The notes beneath the pieces are model-generated. The model did no database searches. It saw only the letters and a list, made by a program, of their open reading frames with translations, and had not been told where the DNA came from. Shown here piece by piece: positions 12,366-24,431 of a stretch of 62,897 bases of DNA (position 1 is the first letter of the stretch; every line of letters begins with the position of its first letter). The DNA is taken from assembly GCF_000711695.1 (NCBI RefSeq), contig NW_013546913.1, positions 1 through 62,897 of the forward strand. The letters are read 5' to 3'. This DNA comes from Tilletiaria anomala UBC 951 (lineage: Eukaryota; Basidiomycota; Exobasidiomycetes; Georgefischeriales; Tilletiariaceae). A program made the translations under genes and the position numbers.

Positions 12366-12841
12366 CCTTGTTAAGCTTGAGAGCCGACGGGCTCGACACG
12401 TCGTTTGGGCCGGCGGGCAAAATCGATGTGATCAAAGGTGACAACAAGGAAGCAATGCAAACATCGCCGTGGGCTTTGATAAGCTATGCTCATTGCCACC
12501 AGCCTCCGTCCGATCACATATGGGATCCGAGATCTTGGAGTTCTAAAGCACAAAAAAGGATATCAGCGAGTATTGGCAGGTTTGTGGATTACGTAGTGTA
12601 AAGCGCTTGGAGGGCCGAGGGGCGGAACGGTGGCGACCTGAGATTCGGATTGCCCTGTGTGTTGCATTATTAACGTACTCATGCCTTCTAGGGGATTCGA
12701 GATCGATTCGAACCGTGATCTCGTTGGTACACGCTGTGGCATACTCAACGGTCCGCTCTCGCATTGGTATCGCTCATCGTGCCATCTGCAGCTTCGTGCG
12801 CGCTGTTCGAACCGTGACTCAGCTGCCGCACCTTTCTGGCT
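12366..12841. other. Intergenic region upstream of the J-protein and the broken epoxide hydrolase
   Basis: This 476-bp divergent spacer shows no coding sequence. An imperfect hairpin, GAGATC ... GATCTC enclosing a TTCGAA core near 12698-12722, resembles a T-arm at first sight but has no tRNA around it. Confidence 0.45.
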
Positions 12842-14215
12842 ATGCCAGCGAAGGCCACTCCCTTCCCTGTCGCCATCCCAGATGCAGCGCCAGACAATTT
12901 GGCGACTCGGCTGAAGGTCGCTGAGCTACCCTTAAGTTCCATCGTAGTTAGTGCATATGATGGCCAGAAATACAGCCGCGGCTTTGCGAGGCTCAAACCA
13001 CTGCTTGCCGCATGGAAGGACGGTATCCCGGCTTATCAGGCGCTATCATGAGCAGCAACGGCCGGGTCAAGGCATCAAGAGCTGGTGGCGCTCGATCGAA
13101 GAGGGCTTGAACGCACACCCCCAATTCAAGGCTCATGTCAATAGCATGGGCCTCCACTAATTCCACGCAAAGCCCCGCTTGCCAGTATAATTTCTTTCAT
13201 CTTCTCGCACGGATGGCCTGGATCTTTCTTTGAAGCGTGCCTTCGTATTCCATTCCTCCTCAAAAACGACGAGAAGAACGGGATGTTCTTCGATATCGTA
13301 GCACTGTTACTTCCAGGGTCTGGCTTCTCGAATTCAGCATCGATACTTCTTGCCTAGAGTATCAAGAAGACGGCGCGGACCTTAGGAAAGCTCATGACTG
13401 AGGTGTCGGACTGTGACAGCTTTGCAACCCAAGGCTGTGACTGGGACACATTCTTCACCTACCTTCTCACTACAGGTCAAACAAAGTGCCAAATATTACA
13501 GTGAGTGGAAAAAGAGGAAATCCTTGCCTTATGGGACCAACTCAGACTCCTGACCATCCCCATTTACAGCACTAATTTCTCACGGAAGACTCGGATCCCG
13601 ATTTGAGCAAGGCGCTGCTTGCCGCCGAACGCATCTCTGACATCTTGGGCTTCTCTCATATCATCTTCAAACCCTCTATTCTCCACTGAGCTCGAAGGAC
13701 TGTTCAAAAGTGGCGTGAAAATGAGGAACATGGCACGGGCTACTCGGAATTGCGACCACCCAAACCTGTGCTCATAGGGTATTTGAAACAAACCGGTTGG
13801 CCAGCTCGCTTATATCGCCGAAAAGCTCCATGGTTGGACAGATGCTCGCAGACCTGCTTTGGCAAGGGTGCCAATTCATACACAAGCGCAAGCGCAAACA
13901 CAACCGCAGCCGACAGATGAGACGATTCTCATCAACACCAGCACATCTGCCTGACCAAAACCATCCATACGTCCTTCATGCTGTACTTCATCGACTTCCA
14001 CACATTTGGCACAACATCGAATCTATCCAGCCAAGCGAGAGCCATACGGTGTCAGCGAATTTTCTTTTAACCCTAGTGCTGGCCCTCGAGAGTAGTTTGG
14101 CTTGATGCCCAGATTGTACGGTCAGCACACCCTTGGCGGTCATTTCGCAGCATGGGAAAGATGTCTCGCAGTCGATGTGAAAGGGGTTTTTTTTGCAAAG
14201 GAGCACTTGCGGGTG
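12842..14215 (+). pseudogene. Epoxide hydrolase pseudogene (EHN-type alpha/beta hydrolase)
   Basis: Broken relative of the intact gene at 14592. The start (ATG 12842, PFPVAIPDAAPDNLATRL) aligns with the intact N-terminus. Homology continues through GIKSWWRSIEEGLNAHPQFK, a nucleophile-region relic GCDWDT (intact GGDWGT) near 13430, HTNF after an apparent 69-nt intron at 13501-13569, EEHGTGYSELRPPKP, VGQLAYIAEKLHGWTD near 13795, and GGHFAAWE near 14140. These blocks lie in different frames and are broken by stops, the first at 13049. The nucleophile neighbourhood is altered and the HGWPG block is degraded. The copy lacks introns at positions where the neighbour has them, so it is a diverged paralogue rather than a recent duplicate. 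Confidence 0.8.
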
Positions 14216-14591
14216 TTGCTCAGTCGCGAAATGACATGCGGCATCTGTCGCACAAAGAGAAGCGCCTTCGGTGTTCTTCATGCCTGCACACTGGCAAAGG
14301 ATGCAAACACATCACTTCATGTCCGGGTTGAGTGCGTACAAGTAGATTGTAAATGAACCCCCGCATCCCGGTCATCGGTGATGAGGCTACACACATATAC
14401 CCGAACTCTCCTCGCTGTTGTCTGCATATAGCAAGCGGGTAAGGCATTTGGGGCTGCGAAACATGGCGGTTCATCGTGTAGATTGATAAAGCATCGCTCG
14501 TCAGACCTGTTTCCGTTGGATGGGTTGCTCGTTGCTGGATAGTGGAATCACTTCGTGCGCTGAACCCTGCTGAGCCAATCTACAGCTCGCC

Positions 14592-16186
14592 ATGTCGAAG
14601 CCGCGGCCTTTTCGCATCTCTGTGCCCGAGACGGGCCTCGACAAGCTCGCAGCACAGCTGTCCGCCGCGGAGCTGCCAGATGCGCCATTGTGCGCCGGTT
14701 CACCTGAGGAATGGAGTCACGGAACGAGCCTGCAGAAACTCAAGTCGCTCGTCGACGCATGGCGTGACGGCAGTCCCATGGACAAGGATGGCAAGGTCAG
14801 CGGCAAAGGGGGAGGACAAGGCGTCAAAACGTGGTGGCGATCGATCGAGGACCGATTGAACCGGTACCCGCACTTCAAGGTCGAGATTGAAGAATTCGAC
14901 CTGCATTTCATCTATGTCAAGAGCCAGCATGCCGGTGCTATCCCTCTCGTCTTTTCGCATGGCTGGCCGGGATCCTTTTATGAAGCATGGGAACTGCTTC
15001 CTTACCTCGTGGAGAAAGATGAAAAAACCGGCATGAGCTTTGACGTCGTTGTCCCCTCACTGCCTGGCTACGCCTGGTCCAATCCGGGATCTCTTCCGCA
15101 TGGGTGGAATGCAACCGAGAGCGCCCGTCGAATCCACAAGCTCATGACCCAGGTGCTCGGCTACAAAAAATTCTTCGCGCACGGAGGCGACTGGGGTACG
15201 GTGTGTGCACATGCTGCTCAGCATTGGCATTCATTACTCATCCCTGATCACTTCTGCATTGACACAGAGAATCACTCGTCTACTGGCAAACTACCCAGAA
15301 TGCAAGATCTATCACACCAACTTTGCTCCGCCGACCAACATGCCTTGGTACACTGTTCCTGCAGTGGCATTGCACACCAGGGGGTACAGTGACCTGTTTC
15401 AACGCGTTCTGGGAAGACTCTACTCTCCATTCGAAGTACTGTGAGTAGGAAATGGGTCACTGCTCTCATTGGCATTGTCAGCGATACTCACCATATTCGC
15501 CATAACCCTTGTAGCGGCATGACGCGTGGACTGGCGTACCTGGCGACAGGGAGTGGCTATGTCGCTCTTCAATCCACGAAGCCTGCGACGCTTGGCTATG
15601 CACTGTACAACAATCCCGTGGGCATCCTTGCTTATTTGCTCGAAAAGTTCCACGCCTGGACCGACCCCCGCTCCACTGCCTTCGGTGACAAGAGCGAGCC
15701 ATCCGCCACAGACATGTCGGATGAGACAATCCTCGTCAACACGACAATCTACGCACTCACCAACACCATTCACACGAGTCTCATGCTCTACTTCTCCGAC
15801 GAACGAAGCTGGTATCCCCCATTTGATGTGAGTAGAGCTACCGAACTGACTTGAACTGTGCGCAAACGTATGTCCACTTATAACTGACTTTCCTCGACAG
15901 GAATACAGGCCAGCGCGTTCCAAGCCATATGGACACAGCGCTTTCGCGTACGAGCTGGCTCGAGGACCACGTCCCTTCATCTCGCGCCTGGCTCTGAACT
16001 TGGTGTGGTACAAAGCGGAAGACACTGGTGGTCACTTTGCTGGTTGGTGAGTCGCGCCTTCACCTTCAGCCGATTTTGAGGAAAAGTGATTCTGATTCAG
16101 TTCGCCTCTGCTTTACATCTAGGGAAGTGCCCAAGACGCTCGCAGCGCATCTGAAAGAATTTGCTCAAGAGTTCTGGGAAGATTGA
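14592..16186 (+). CDS. Epoxide hydrolase, alpha/beta-hydrolase fold (first intact copy)
   Basis: Hydrolyses epoxides to diols in two steps. Five exons (14592-15200, 15268-15440, 15515-15827, 15901-16046, 16123-16186) give 434 residues, normal for the microsomal/juvenile-hormone-type family with an N-terminal EHN domain. Visible active-site features are HGWPG (oxyanion loop, His123), GGDWGT with the nucleophile Asp200, and GGHFAGW with the catalytic His410. The acid residue was not assigned. No transmembrane anchor or signal peptide is seen at the N-terminus (MSKPRPFRISVPETG), so a soluble cytosolic enzyme is likely. A broken relative lies directly upstream and an unidentified gene converges downstream. 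Xenobiotic or metabolite detoxification is a reasonable inference; the substrate is unknown. Confidence 0.9.
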
Positions 16187-16328
16187 TGGATCGAGCCGGA
16201 CATGATGTATTATTCGAGTCATACAACCGCGATGTGTCATCTCCGCCGCCTTTCGCTTGCGCGTCACGGCCAATTGTCGAGCAATCATGCCTTTTTTGGT
16301 TGAGCTGCGAATGGGGGTGCAGACATGT

Positions 16329-17809
16329 CTACGATACAGCAGCACCAAAGTGAGTCTGCCAGATCTCATCCAGCTGCGCCTCTGTCTGTGCGATGATCTC
16401 GCTACCGGCCTCAGGATAGAATTTCTCCAAATAGCTGTAGAGCGTCCGAATAGCCTCCGGCGCTCCTTTCCCAGCGAGGGCCGCGCTAGAGCCTGAGTCG
16501 AAGCGCATCAGGCAGTATTGCAAGCAATCGTCGACCAATTCGAGCCTTAGTCCTGGGTTCATGCCCGATTCAGTACTCTTGGCTTTCGTCTTACTGGCTG
16601 CAGCGGGTAAGCCGGCTGCAGCGGCGTTGACGAAGATTCTAAGCAGGTGATCGAAAGGTCTTTGTCGCTCATCTCTCAGCAGATCACTGCTGTGTTTGAA
16701 GGGGTGGGGTTGCGCTATCGTGGCGGAGAAACGAAGCAATCCGACATGGGCAGAGAAAAGAAGAGAAAGAAGTGTGAAATCATGCTTGCTGCTGTTTACG
16801 ATCGGCGCGAGGGCGGCTACGAGCCTCATACGGTCCACTATGCTCTGCTTGCATGCGAGGCCAGCGACTTGATCCGGAGCAGGCTCCCACTTGCGTTCTT
16901 CATCTAACTCGCCGGTTTTCAGCTGCTGTGTTAAAGCGGCACCCCTGCCTACAGCGTTCTCTCCTTCGCGCTTTGGAGCGCCAGGTAAGTCCAGACTGTC
17001 ACGCAAGGTCCATTCCTCTGAGCGGTTGAGTTTCTTGAACAGTGCTCGTTGAATGATTATGAGCATCGATAGGCTGTAGTCGACACCGAATTTTTCCCTC
17101 CGCGCGATTAGCTGAAGTGCCACCTCGGGGAGACCGCTGCGAGTTACTTCATCGACTACAAGAAAAGGGCATCTCGATAAGCTGCTTTGCCATCACCGCG
17201 TGGGGATCCTAGATATTACTCACTCAAACGGCTACTTGCCTTGTAGCCGAGAGATTGCCCGGTCAGCGCCCGAGTCCTTGCCGCTGCATCCACAAGTGCA
17301 TTGACTTCGGCGTGTTTGTAGGGTGAATCTGGTGTTACTTCAAGGAGATCATGAAGGTACTGTGAGGCCGCTTTGAGACGTTCCAGTTTTCGAGACGGTG
17401 ACTTAAGAGGCTCTGCACCTTTTAAGAACTTGCACAGAATTTGCACGCCTTCGTGCACGTGGCTCAGCCCTGATTCAGACTGGGTGATGTTGTTTTCGGA
17501 TGGGTAGGGGGGTGATATAGATGTCGTAGCGTGGGGAGCATTTGAGGAATACTGGCGGTCCACGGATATTCGTCTGTCCGTTGCCGTGTCGCGTGAATCG
17601 TGACTACTATGTCCTGCCTGCGGCCATGCCACGCGTCCGGTGCCGCACACCCGACCTGATGTGATCTGCGGCTGCTCCAGGATCGCTGAAAACCGATAAA
17701 CTTCCCTCGTTTGGAGACATCGCTTGCCTTGATTGCTCCTGCTGTTGCCGACGAAACAAGCTAGCAGATGGCCTGATGCGCTTCCTCTCGCAACAGGCGC
17801 GACGCTCAT
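16329..17809 (-). CDS. Unidentified protein, about 430-470 aa, possibly mitochondrial
   Basis: Two main exons (17809-17224, 17155-16329) are joined by a 68-nt intron (A/GTGAGT to TTGTAG). Together they encode 470 residues. The junction reads through SLGYKASSRL-IDEVTRSGLPEVALQLIARR, which has coding character. A further 117-nt segment at 16715-16831 has a GTATGA donor, a pyrimidine-rich tract and an AG acceptor. It is a multiple of three without stops, so it may be an intron that would shorten the protein to 431 residues. The Arg/Ser/Gly-rich N-terminus would suit a mitochondrial presequence, and the rest is predicted mostly helical. I recognise no family. It is divergent from the Prp22 gene, 485 bp apart. 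The start is the first upstream ATG in frame and is uncertain. Confidence 0.6.
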
Positions 17810-18294
17810 GAAGCGCCCTTGCTTATTTCTGTGGTCCGTGTCCAGCCTTGCTCAGTGCTACAGTTTTTCTTGTTTGAAACTACGGAGAATGGCAGCCAGG
17901 TCCACTCCATTTCCTGACCTGCCAAAGTTGCCCGTGCTGAGTCTGATACTGGCAATAACCCAGAGCGTGGGTAACCATTGCAGAAGTTGCGATGACGTGA
18001 GCATAGGCCGAGGTCACATTTCGAGTTCTTTCTTTTGTGGACACACTGGTGGATTTCTTTCAATAGTTGCGGAGCATCCGGAGCGCCAATCGCCTGATCC
18101 CGAGTTCCGAGTTTTGCGAGCGCAGCAGTCCAACAGCTCCTCGTTGAAGCACAACTTGTCGCAGTTCATCTACGTGGCGAGCAGCAATTGTCTCCTACAT
18201 ACGCACAATCCACGAAGACATTGTCCTTACATCCAATGTGCCAGAGCGAGGCTGCAGAGCAGGCTGAAGGCAGATACAGATTCGGCTTGGAAAG
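17810..18294. other. Divergent promoter region between the unidentified gene and Prp22
   Basis: 485 bp between two oppositely oriented starts. The plus-strand frame of Prp22 is open upstream of its chosen ATG, but that part lacks conservation. No TATA box was noted. Confidence 0.5.
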
Positions 18295-21200
18295 ATGGCA
18301 GGCGCGCAAAATGGGCAGGATGAACTGCACAAGCTCGAGTACTTGTCGTTGGTGTCCAAGATCAGTGAGTACGATCCTCGAGACCGGTATGCTGCGTGGC
18401 AAAGGTACTGACATTGCCACTGTTTCAGCGAATGAACTCATCAATCATATGGACATCAACGACAGAACACTAGCAGAATTCATCATTTCTCTACACGAAG
18501 AAGCTGGCTCGCTTGACAAGTTCAAGCAGAAGCTGCAGGATGTCGGAGCAGAGTTCCCCACCAGCTTTGTCGAGAACATCGACAGGCTGGTCGTACGCAT
18601 GCACCCCAAGTACAACATGAGGATCGGGCAAAAACTCAGCGGAAAGTCACAGGACGCGAAGCCGGACAAGGGGAAGGGGAAGGCGGTAGAAATAGAAGAC
18701 GACGCGGAAAAAGAGCGCAGGCGTCGCCTGTTTCCGGGTCTTGCCATCGCAGACAAGGATGTGCCGTCTACATTTGTAGAAGAACGCAAAAATGGCAAGG
18801 ACATCAACGACTCTGAAGCGTCAAATGCTGTTGAGAGCTTCATGCGCGACTTTGCGGATCTCGCAAACAAGACGTCTGACAAGCGAGGAAAGGTTGACGA
18901 CAGGGACCGCGAGCGCTCGCCAAAACGGAGGCGATCGCGTTCGCCGGATGGACGAGGATCGGGATACCGCAGCGAGTGGAGGGGCAGGGATGATCGACCA
19001 CCAGCTCATTTGCGTAATGGAGGACTTGACGACGAGCCGGTACTCTTCAAGATTTACAATGCACGGGTCACCAACCTGAAAGACTTTGGCGCCTTCGTCC
19101 AGCTTGATGGCGTGCGTGGCAGGGTTGAAGGGCTCGTGCACATCAGCGCTATTTCAGGTGGCGGGCAGCGCGTGAACCACCCTTCAGATGTTTTATCTCG
19201 GAACCAGGCTATCAAGGTCAAAGTCATGGGCACCGGCGGGAGACTCAAGCTGTCAATGTCAGACGTCGATCAATCGACTGGTCGCGATTTGACACCTCAC
19301 CTCCGGATCAAGAGCGAAGCAGAGATGGCGGAGGAGCAGGAGCGCTTTGCCAGAAGAAATGCCCAAGCTGCAGGCACTGGCGCGAATACCGCTCCTCTGG
19401 GCAAGAAGGGCTTCGAGGACGATGTGCCTGGCACCAACACTGCGCGACGTCTCACAAGCCCCGAGAGGTGGGAGCTCAAGCAGCTCATAGCGAGTGGTGT
19501 TGCTGACCCGAGGGATTACCCAGAGCTGATGGAAGAGGAGGAATTTGTCACACCGAGCACTCGCGGCGGGCTAGATGCAGGCGCCGACGAGGAAGTCGAC
19601 ATTGAAGTCAACGAAAAGGAGGCACCCTTCCTTGCCGGCCAGACATCAGCGTCACTCGAATTGTCTCCAGTTAAAATCGTCAAAGCGCCTGACGGAACGC
19701 TTAATCGCGCGGCTCTCGCGGGGGCTTCGCTAGCGAAGGAAAGGCGAGAGCTCCGTCAGCAGGAGCTCAATGACGAGGCTGACGCCGAGGCGAGCGATCT
19801 GACTGCTTGGCAAGATCCGATGGCGCAACAACATGATCGCGTTTTTGCACAAGATATCAAAGGCAACCTGCTGGGGCAGAAGGCCCAGAATCAGCCAGAG
19901 TGGAAGAAACAAACTTTCAACAAGGCGACCACATTTGGCAAGATTACTAGCCTCAGCATTCAAGAACAGCGCGCGAGCTTGCCCATCTATAAGCTTCGCC
20001 AGCAGTTGGTACAAGCTGTACGAGACAATCAGGTCCTCGTAGTCGTCGGCGACACAGGCTCAGGCAAGACAACCCAGATGACACAGTACCTTGCCGAGGA
20101 AGGCTTTGCAGATCGCGGCAAGATCGGCTGCACCCAGCCTCGTCGTGTAGCTGCTGTCTCGGTCGCCAAACGTGTGGCGGAAGAAGTAGGGTGTCGAGTA
20201 GGACAAGAGGTTGGATACACGATCCGTTTCGAAGACTGCACCAGTCCGGAGACGCGTATCAAGTACATGACGGACGGTATGCTGCAGCGGGAGTGTTTGA
20301 TCGACCCAGATGCAACCAACTACTCAGTCGTCATCCTAGACGAGGCGCACGAGCGCACCATCGCCACTGATGTCCTCTTCGGTCTGCTCAAGAAGACGCT
20401 CAAGCGCCGACCGGACTTCAAATTAATTGTCACATCTGCCACGCTCGATGCGGAGAAGTTCTCTACGTACTTCTATGGCTGCCCTATCTTCACCATTCCT
20501 GGTCGGACGTATCCGGTTGAGATTCTCTACACGAAAGAGCCGGAGCCCGATTACCTTGATGCATCGCTCATCACCGTGATGCAGATCCATCTCTCCGAGC
20601 CACCGGGTGACATCCTCGTCTTCTTGACAGGACAAGAAGAAATCGACACTTCTTGTGAAATCTTATACGAGCGGATGCGCGCACTAGGGCCATCGGTACC
20701 AGAGCTGATCATTCTGCCGGTCTATTCTGCATTGCCAAGTGAGATGCAGTCCAAGATCTTTGAACCTGCGCCACCAGGAGCGCGTAAGGTCGTCATCGCT
20801 ACCAACATTGCCGAGACAAGTATTACCATCGACGGCGTCTACTACGTCATCGACCCGGGCTTTGTCAAGCAGAATGCGTACGACCCGCGCCTCGGTATGG
20901 ACAGCCTGGTTGTCACACCTATCTCTCAGGCGCAAGCGAGGCAGCGATCCGGCCGAGCCGGCCGAACCGGTCCTGGCAAGTGCTATCGCCTCTACACAGA
21001 AGCGGCGTACCGGAACGAGATGCTGCCGAATCCGATTCCAGACATCCAGCGGCAGAACTTGTCGTCGACGATTCTGTTACTCAAGGCCATGGGCATCAAT
21101 GACCTGCTCAACTTCGACTTCATGGATCCGCCGCCGCACCAGACCATGTTGACGGCGCTCGAGTCGCTGTATGCCCTTTCTGCGCTCGATGATGAAGGAC

Positions 21201-22053
21201 TACTCACCCGCCTGGGACGTAAGATGGCTGACTTTCCGATGGAGCCGCAGCTGGCAAAAATGGTCATCGCGAGCGTCGAGCTTGGGTGCAGCGAGGAGAT
21301 CCTTAGCATTGTCGCGATGCTGAGCGTGCAGAATGTCTTCTATCGGCCTAAGGAGAAGCAAGCGCAGGCGGATGCCAAGAAAGCAAAGTGTGAGTGTCTC
21401 TAGATTTCAGATAGTACAAAGAAGCACCATAGCTGACCTTTTATACTTGCTCAATCTTCTTAACAGTCTTCCAGCCCGAGGGAGATCACCTGACGCTGCT
21501 CACTGTCTACAATGGCTGGGCGGCAAGCAAATTCTCCATGCCTTGGTGCATGGATAACTTCATCCAGGGACGCTCGCTGCGCCGGGCACAGGACGTGCGC
21601 AAGCAGCTTTTGGGCATCATGGACCGATACAACCACGACATCATCTCTTGCGGCAAGAACTACAACCGTGTGCGCAAAGCCATTACCTCTGGCTTCTTCC
21701 GTAACGCCGCCAAGAAAGATCCGCAGGAGGGATACAAGTGCCTCGCGGAGGGTGGCGGGACAGTGTACATCCACCCGTCGTCGTCGCTGTTCAACCGCGC
21801 ACCAGAGTTCTGCGTGTACCACGAAGTCGTGCTGACGACGCGCGAGTACATGCGTGAAGTGACAGCGATCGAGCCCAAGTGGCTGATCGAGGTAGCGCCG
21901 AGGTACTTCAAGGTGTCTGACCCAGCGATCATGAGCAAGCGCAAGCGGAGCGAACGCATCCAGCCGCTGTTCGACAAGTACGCTGCGAACCAGGATGACT
22001 GGAGGCTGAGCAAGCAGAAAAGGGCCGGCAGGAGTTCGCAGACATTTGGTTGA
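18295..22053 (+). CDS. PRP22: DEAH-box pre-mRNA splicing helicase Prp22/DHX8
   Basis: ATP-dependent RNA helicase that releases spliced mRNA from the spliceosome. Three exons (18295-18364, 18429-21389, 21467-22053) encode 1205 residues, as expected. The start ATG at 18295 gives the conserved [13 protein letters not shown] followed by [20 protein letters not shown], typical of DHX8 N-termini. An RS-like patch ([16 protein letters not shown]) precedes an S1 RNA-binding domain at about residues 229-303. Helicase motifs: [10 protein letters not shown] (Walker A, about 565), DEAHER (about 661), SAT (about 693), [13 protein letters not shown], and [12 protein letters not shown] (about 862). Helicase-associated and OB-fold regions follow. 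The final splice restores [15 protein letters not shown]. The frame is intact, so it is very probably functional. Confidence 0.95.
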
Positions 22054-24431
22054 GAGCTGCTGTTTCCTTCTTTGCCTTTCTTCTTTGATTGTATACTACT
22101 CATGCGCAGTGGGTATCGTTATGCGTCGTGCCAAGTCTCAGACGCGATACCTCATCGACGATCAACGTTAGGAGCGCCACGGGACATAAGTCGTCAATCC
22201 GTGCTGTTAAAGTGGGATATGCAGCACTCAGCAGGCGGCTTTTAAGAAATGGAGCGTTTATGCGTGACAGTTGAAAGACAGAATGAAGCAATGGCGTAGG
22301 ACTCCACCCTCGTAAAGCTTCGAGGCCCGTGGAAAGTGAGGAATATACCCAGCGCTACATGCGGGAAGGTGTTCGTAAGTCGTTTTACTGGTCACTGCGC
22401 CAAGCAGCTTCGACACGCTGCAGCTATGGGTGCTTCGTTATAGCCTGTATGCTCTTTGTAAACAATGCCCATGAGCCCCAGGGCCTCAGCTTTCATCGTT
22501 CTACTCTCGTTGTCGCCTCGTTCTCTAGGTTCCATGTTCATCTCACCTTGCCCACCTTTTTGGAACACTCCACTTTCCGCCGCCGCAGCAATGGTTTGTT
22601 CATCGTGTCTGCACTCAGTTCCGCCCCGAGTTTGACATCTTCCTGCCTTCAAAAGCTTTTTTTTCTTCCTTCAAGCTCCTTTCTTCGTTTCCCTTCTTTC
22701 CATGATCAAAACAGCAAGTGTGAGTTCCCCTTAGAATGTACTGCTTGGGCTCCTTTGAACCAGGAAGAGGTGAAAGACTGACGCCAACACCCTCTCCATC
22801 TGCGTGTCTCTGCGTGTGACGCTTTCTTGCGCTCCAGCGACCAGCCACACCCTCTATTTGACCGCTTTCAGCCGGCCAGAGGGTGCCAAGGGTTCCTCTT
22901 CGGAGGGACCTGTGGACGACGAGAACAAGGCGTTTGCTTTGCCGTGACTTTATAGGAACCGTGGCTGCTGTCGAAGAGGCAGTCATGGGCTGACTTGTCG
23001 CGGTACATCATTAAACGAGATAGCTTCCAAGTTGCATCGTTCATTTGTGTCATATGAGATCTGGAAGGCATGGTGGAAGCGCGCCTTTGCCTGGCCTGCT
23101 CCGCAGCTCATGTTACAAAGGCTGCTTCGAAAGGGTGGGCGTTGATTGTAGAGCGAGCTTGTATTTTACCTGCGAGCTATCAACTGGCTCATTTCTGGTA
23201 CTGAAATCGGATTCTTCTGTTGATAGAGAATCCATCAAAGTATGCATGCAGGTCGTTTCCCTCACTCCATGCCCGACATCGTCCGCAGAGACCGCGCCGC
23301 CCTGTCGACAATTTTCCACCAACTGGGCCTAATACTGTCATCTTCAGCACTATGGCATTCGTTCGGGTAGGGTTTGCCTGCTCGCTGATTGAAGGAATGT
23401 GCGACAGGATTGGTCGTTCTTTTATGCTGTGCCTTTACAGGACATTGGCTTTGAGTCCGTACCGCGGATGTCCAGAGCCGCAAGAGCTTGAGCCTGAGTG
23501 GCTGTATTGCGATCTGGGCGCTGCCTGTCACGTCGCAGACCAGCAGCGCTGCAACGTGCAGCTTCTCTTTCGTCTTGTGGGTTGGGGGTGCATTTCTCTT
23601 GAAGCCCCTTTTTTGAGTGGGCTCCGCAGTCAAGTCTAGCTGTGCTCCATGCATGCATTCTTTTCCCCCAATCTATGTCATAGTTGCGACCGTCGCCGAC
23701 CAGCGTCGGCCAATGCGCAGAGGTGCAGCGGCATTCTACGAAGGCAGGGATAATGGCTAGATTCATGCAAGTCTGAGCACCGTATACCGGCAAATACCAT
23801 AGTCCAGGATGGGAGGAATGATAAGCGGGGATATGTCGGGGCGGAGCTGAATATGCATGGTCACGTGATCCTTTCCCATCCCTCACAACAGGTGAGCCGA
23901 GTCATAAGTCACCACATCTAGCAAGGTGTCACACTCAGCTGGTCATCGATGCAGCTAGATCGGCAGCACTGTGAGCAGCAGGTGAAGGCGAGCGCGCTCT
24001 ACTGTGCACCGCTGGAACGATAACGGACGCAGGCATCGTGGGCAAAGGGCCAAATTGGATTATTGGGATCCATCGTTTCGTCCGTGCTGCGCCGGCAGCG
24101 CCTCGAGCTCAACCGCGGCAACCTTCAAATCCCGAATACAGCAACAGAGCTGAGTTCGGTGGCTCAATCCAACACAAGCCCCTGCTCGGGGAGACTTATT
24201 GTTTGCGTGTATATGCATGCATGTTTACGTCGACGTGTTTCTGATCGGCTCAGAGGACATTATTTCAGACAGTCGTGCACACAGCACGATCGTTACCAGT
24301 TCACATCTTCCCCATAGTGAGCTTGGGAACGGGGCTTGTACGCTCTGCTGCCCGTACCTGCAAACACATAGAGGTTCAATCGTCTTAAATATCCAACATC
24401 CAATCTCACAGCTGCCTCCGCATCGCCCATA
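22054..24431. other. 2.4-kb intergenic region, no gene recognised
   Basis: I read both strands and found no conserved domain or convincing multi-exon frame. There is a pyrimidine-rich block around 22650-22705 and a CACGTG E-box-like palindrome near 23861, inside TCACGTGATC. The right part should hold the promoter of the MFS transporter at 24432. A short or fast-evolving gene cannot be excluded. Confidence 0.45.

Noticed and set aside
12690-12730. tRNA-like T-arm (GGTTCGAATC on the minus strand)
   Set aside because: No acceptor, D-arm or anticodon stem could be folded around it; it is a short palindrome near TTCGAA in an intergenic spacer.
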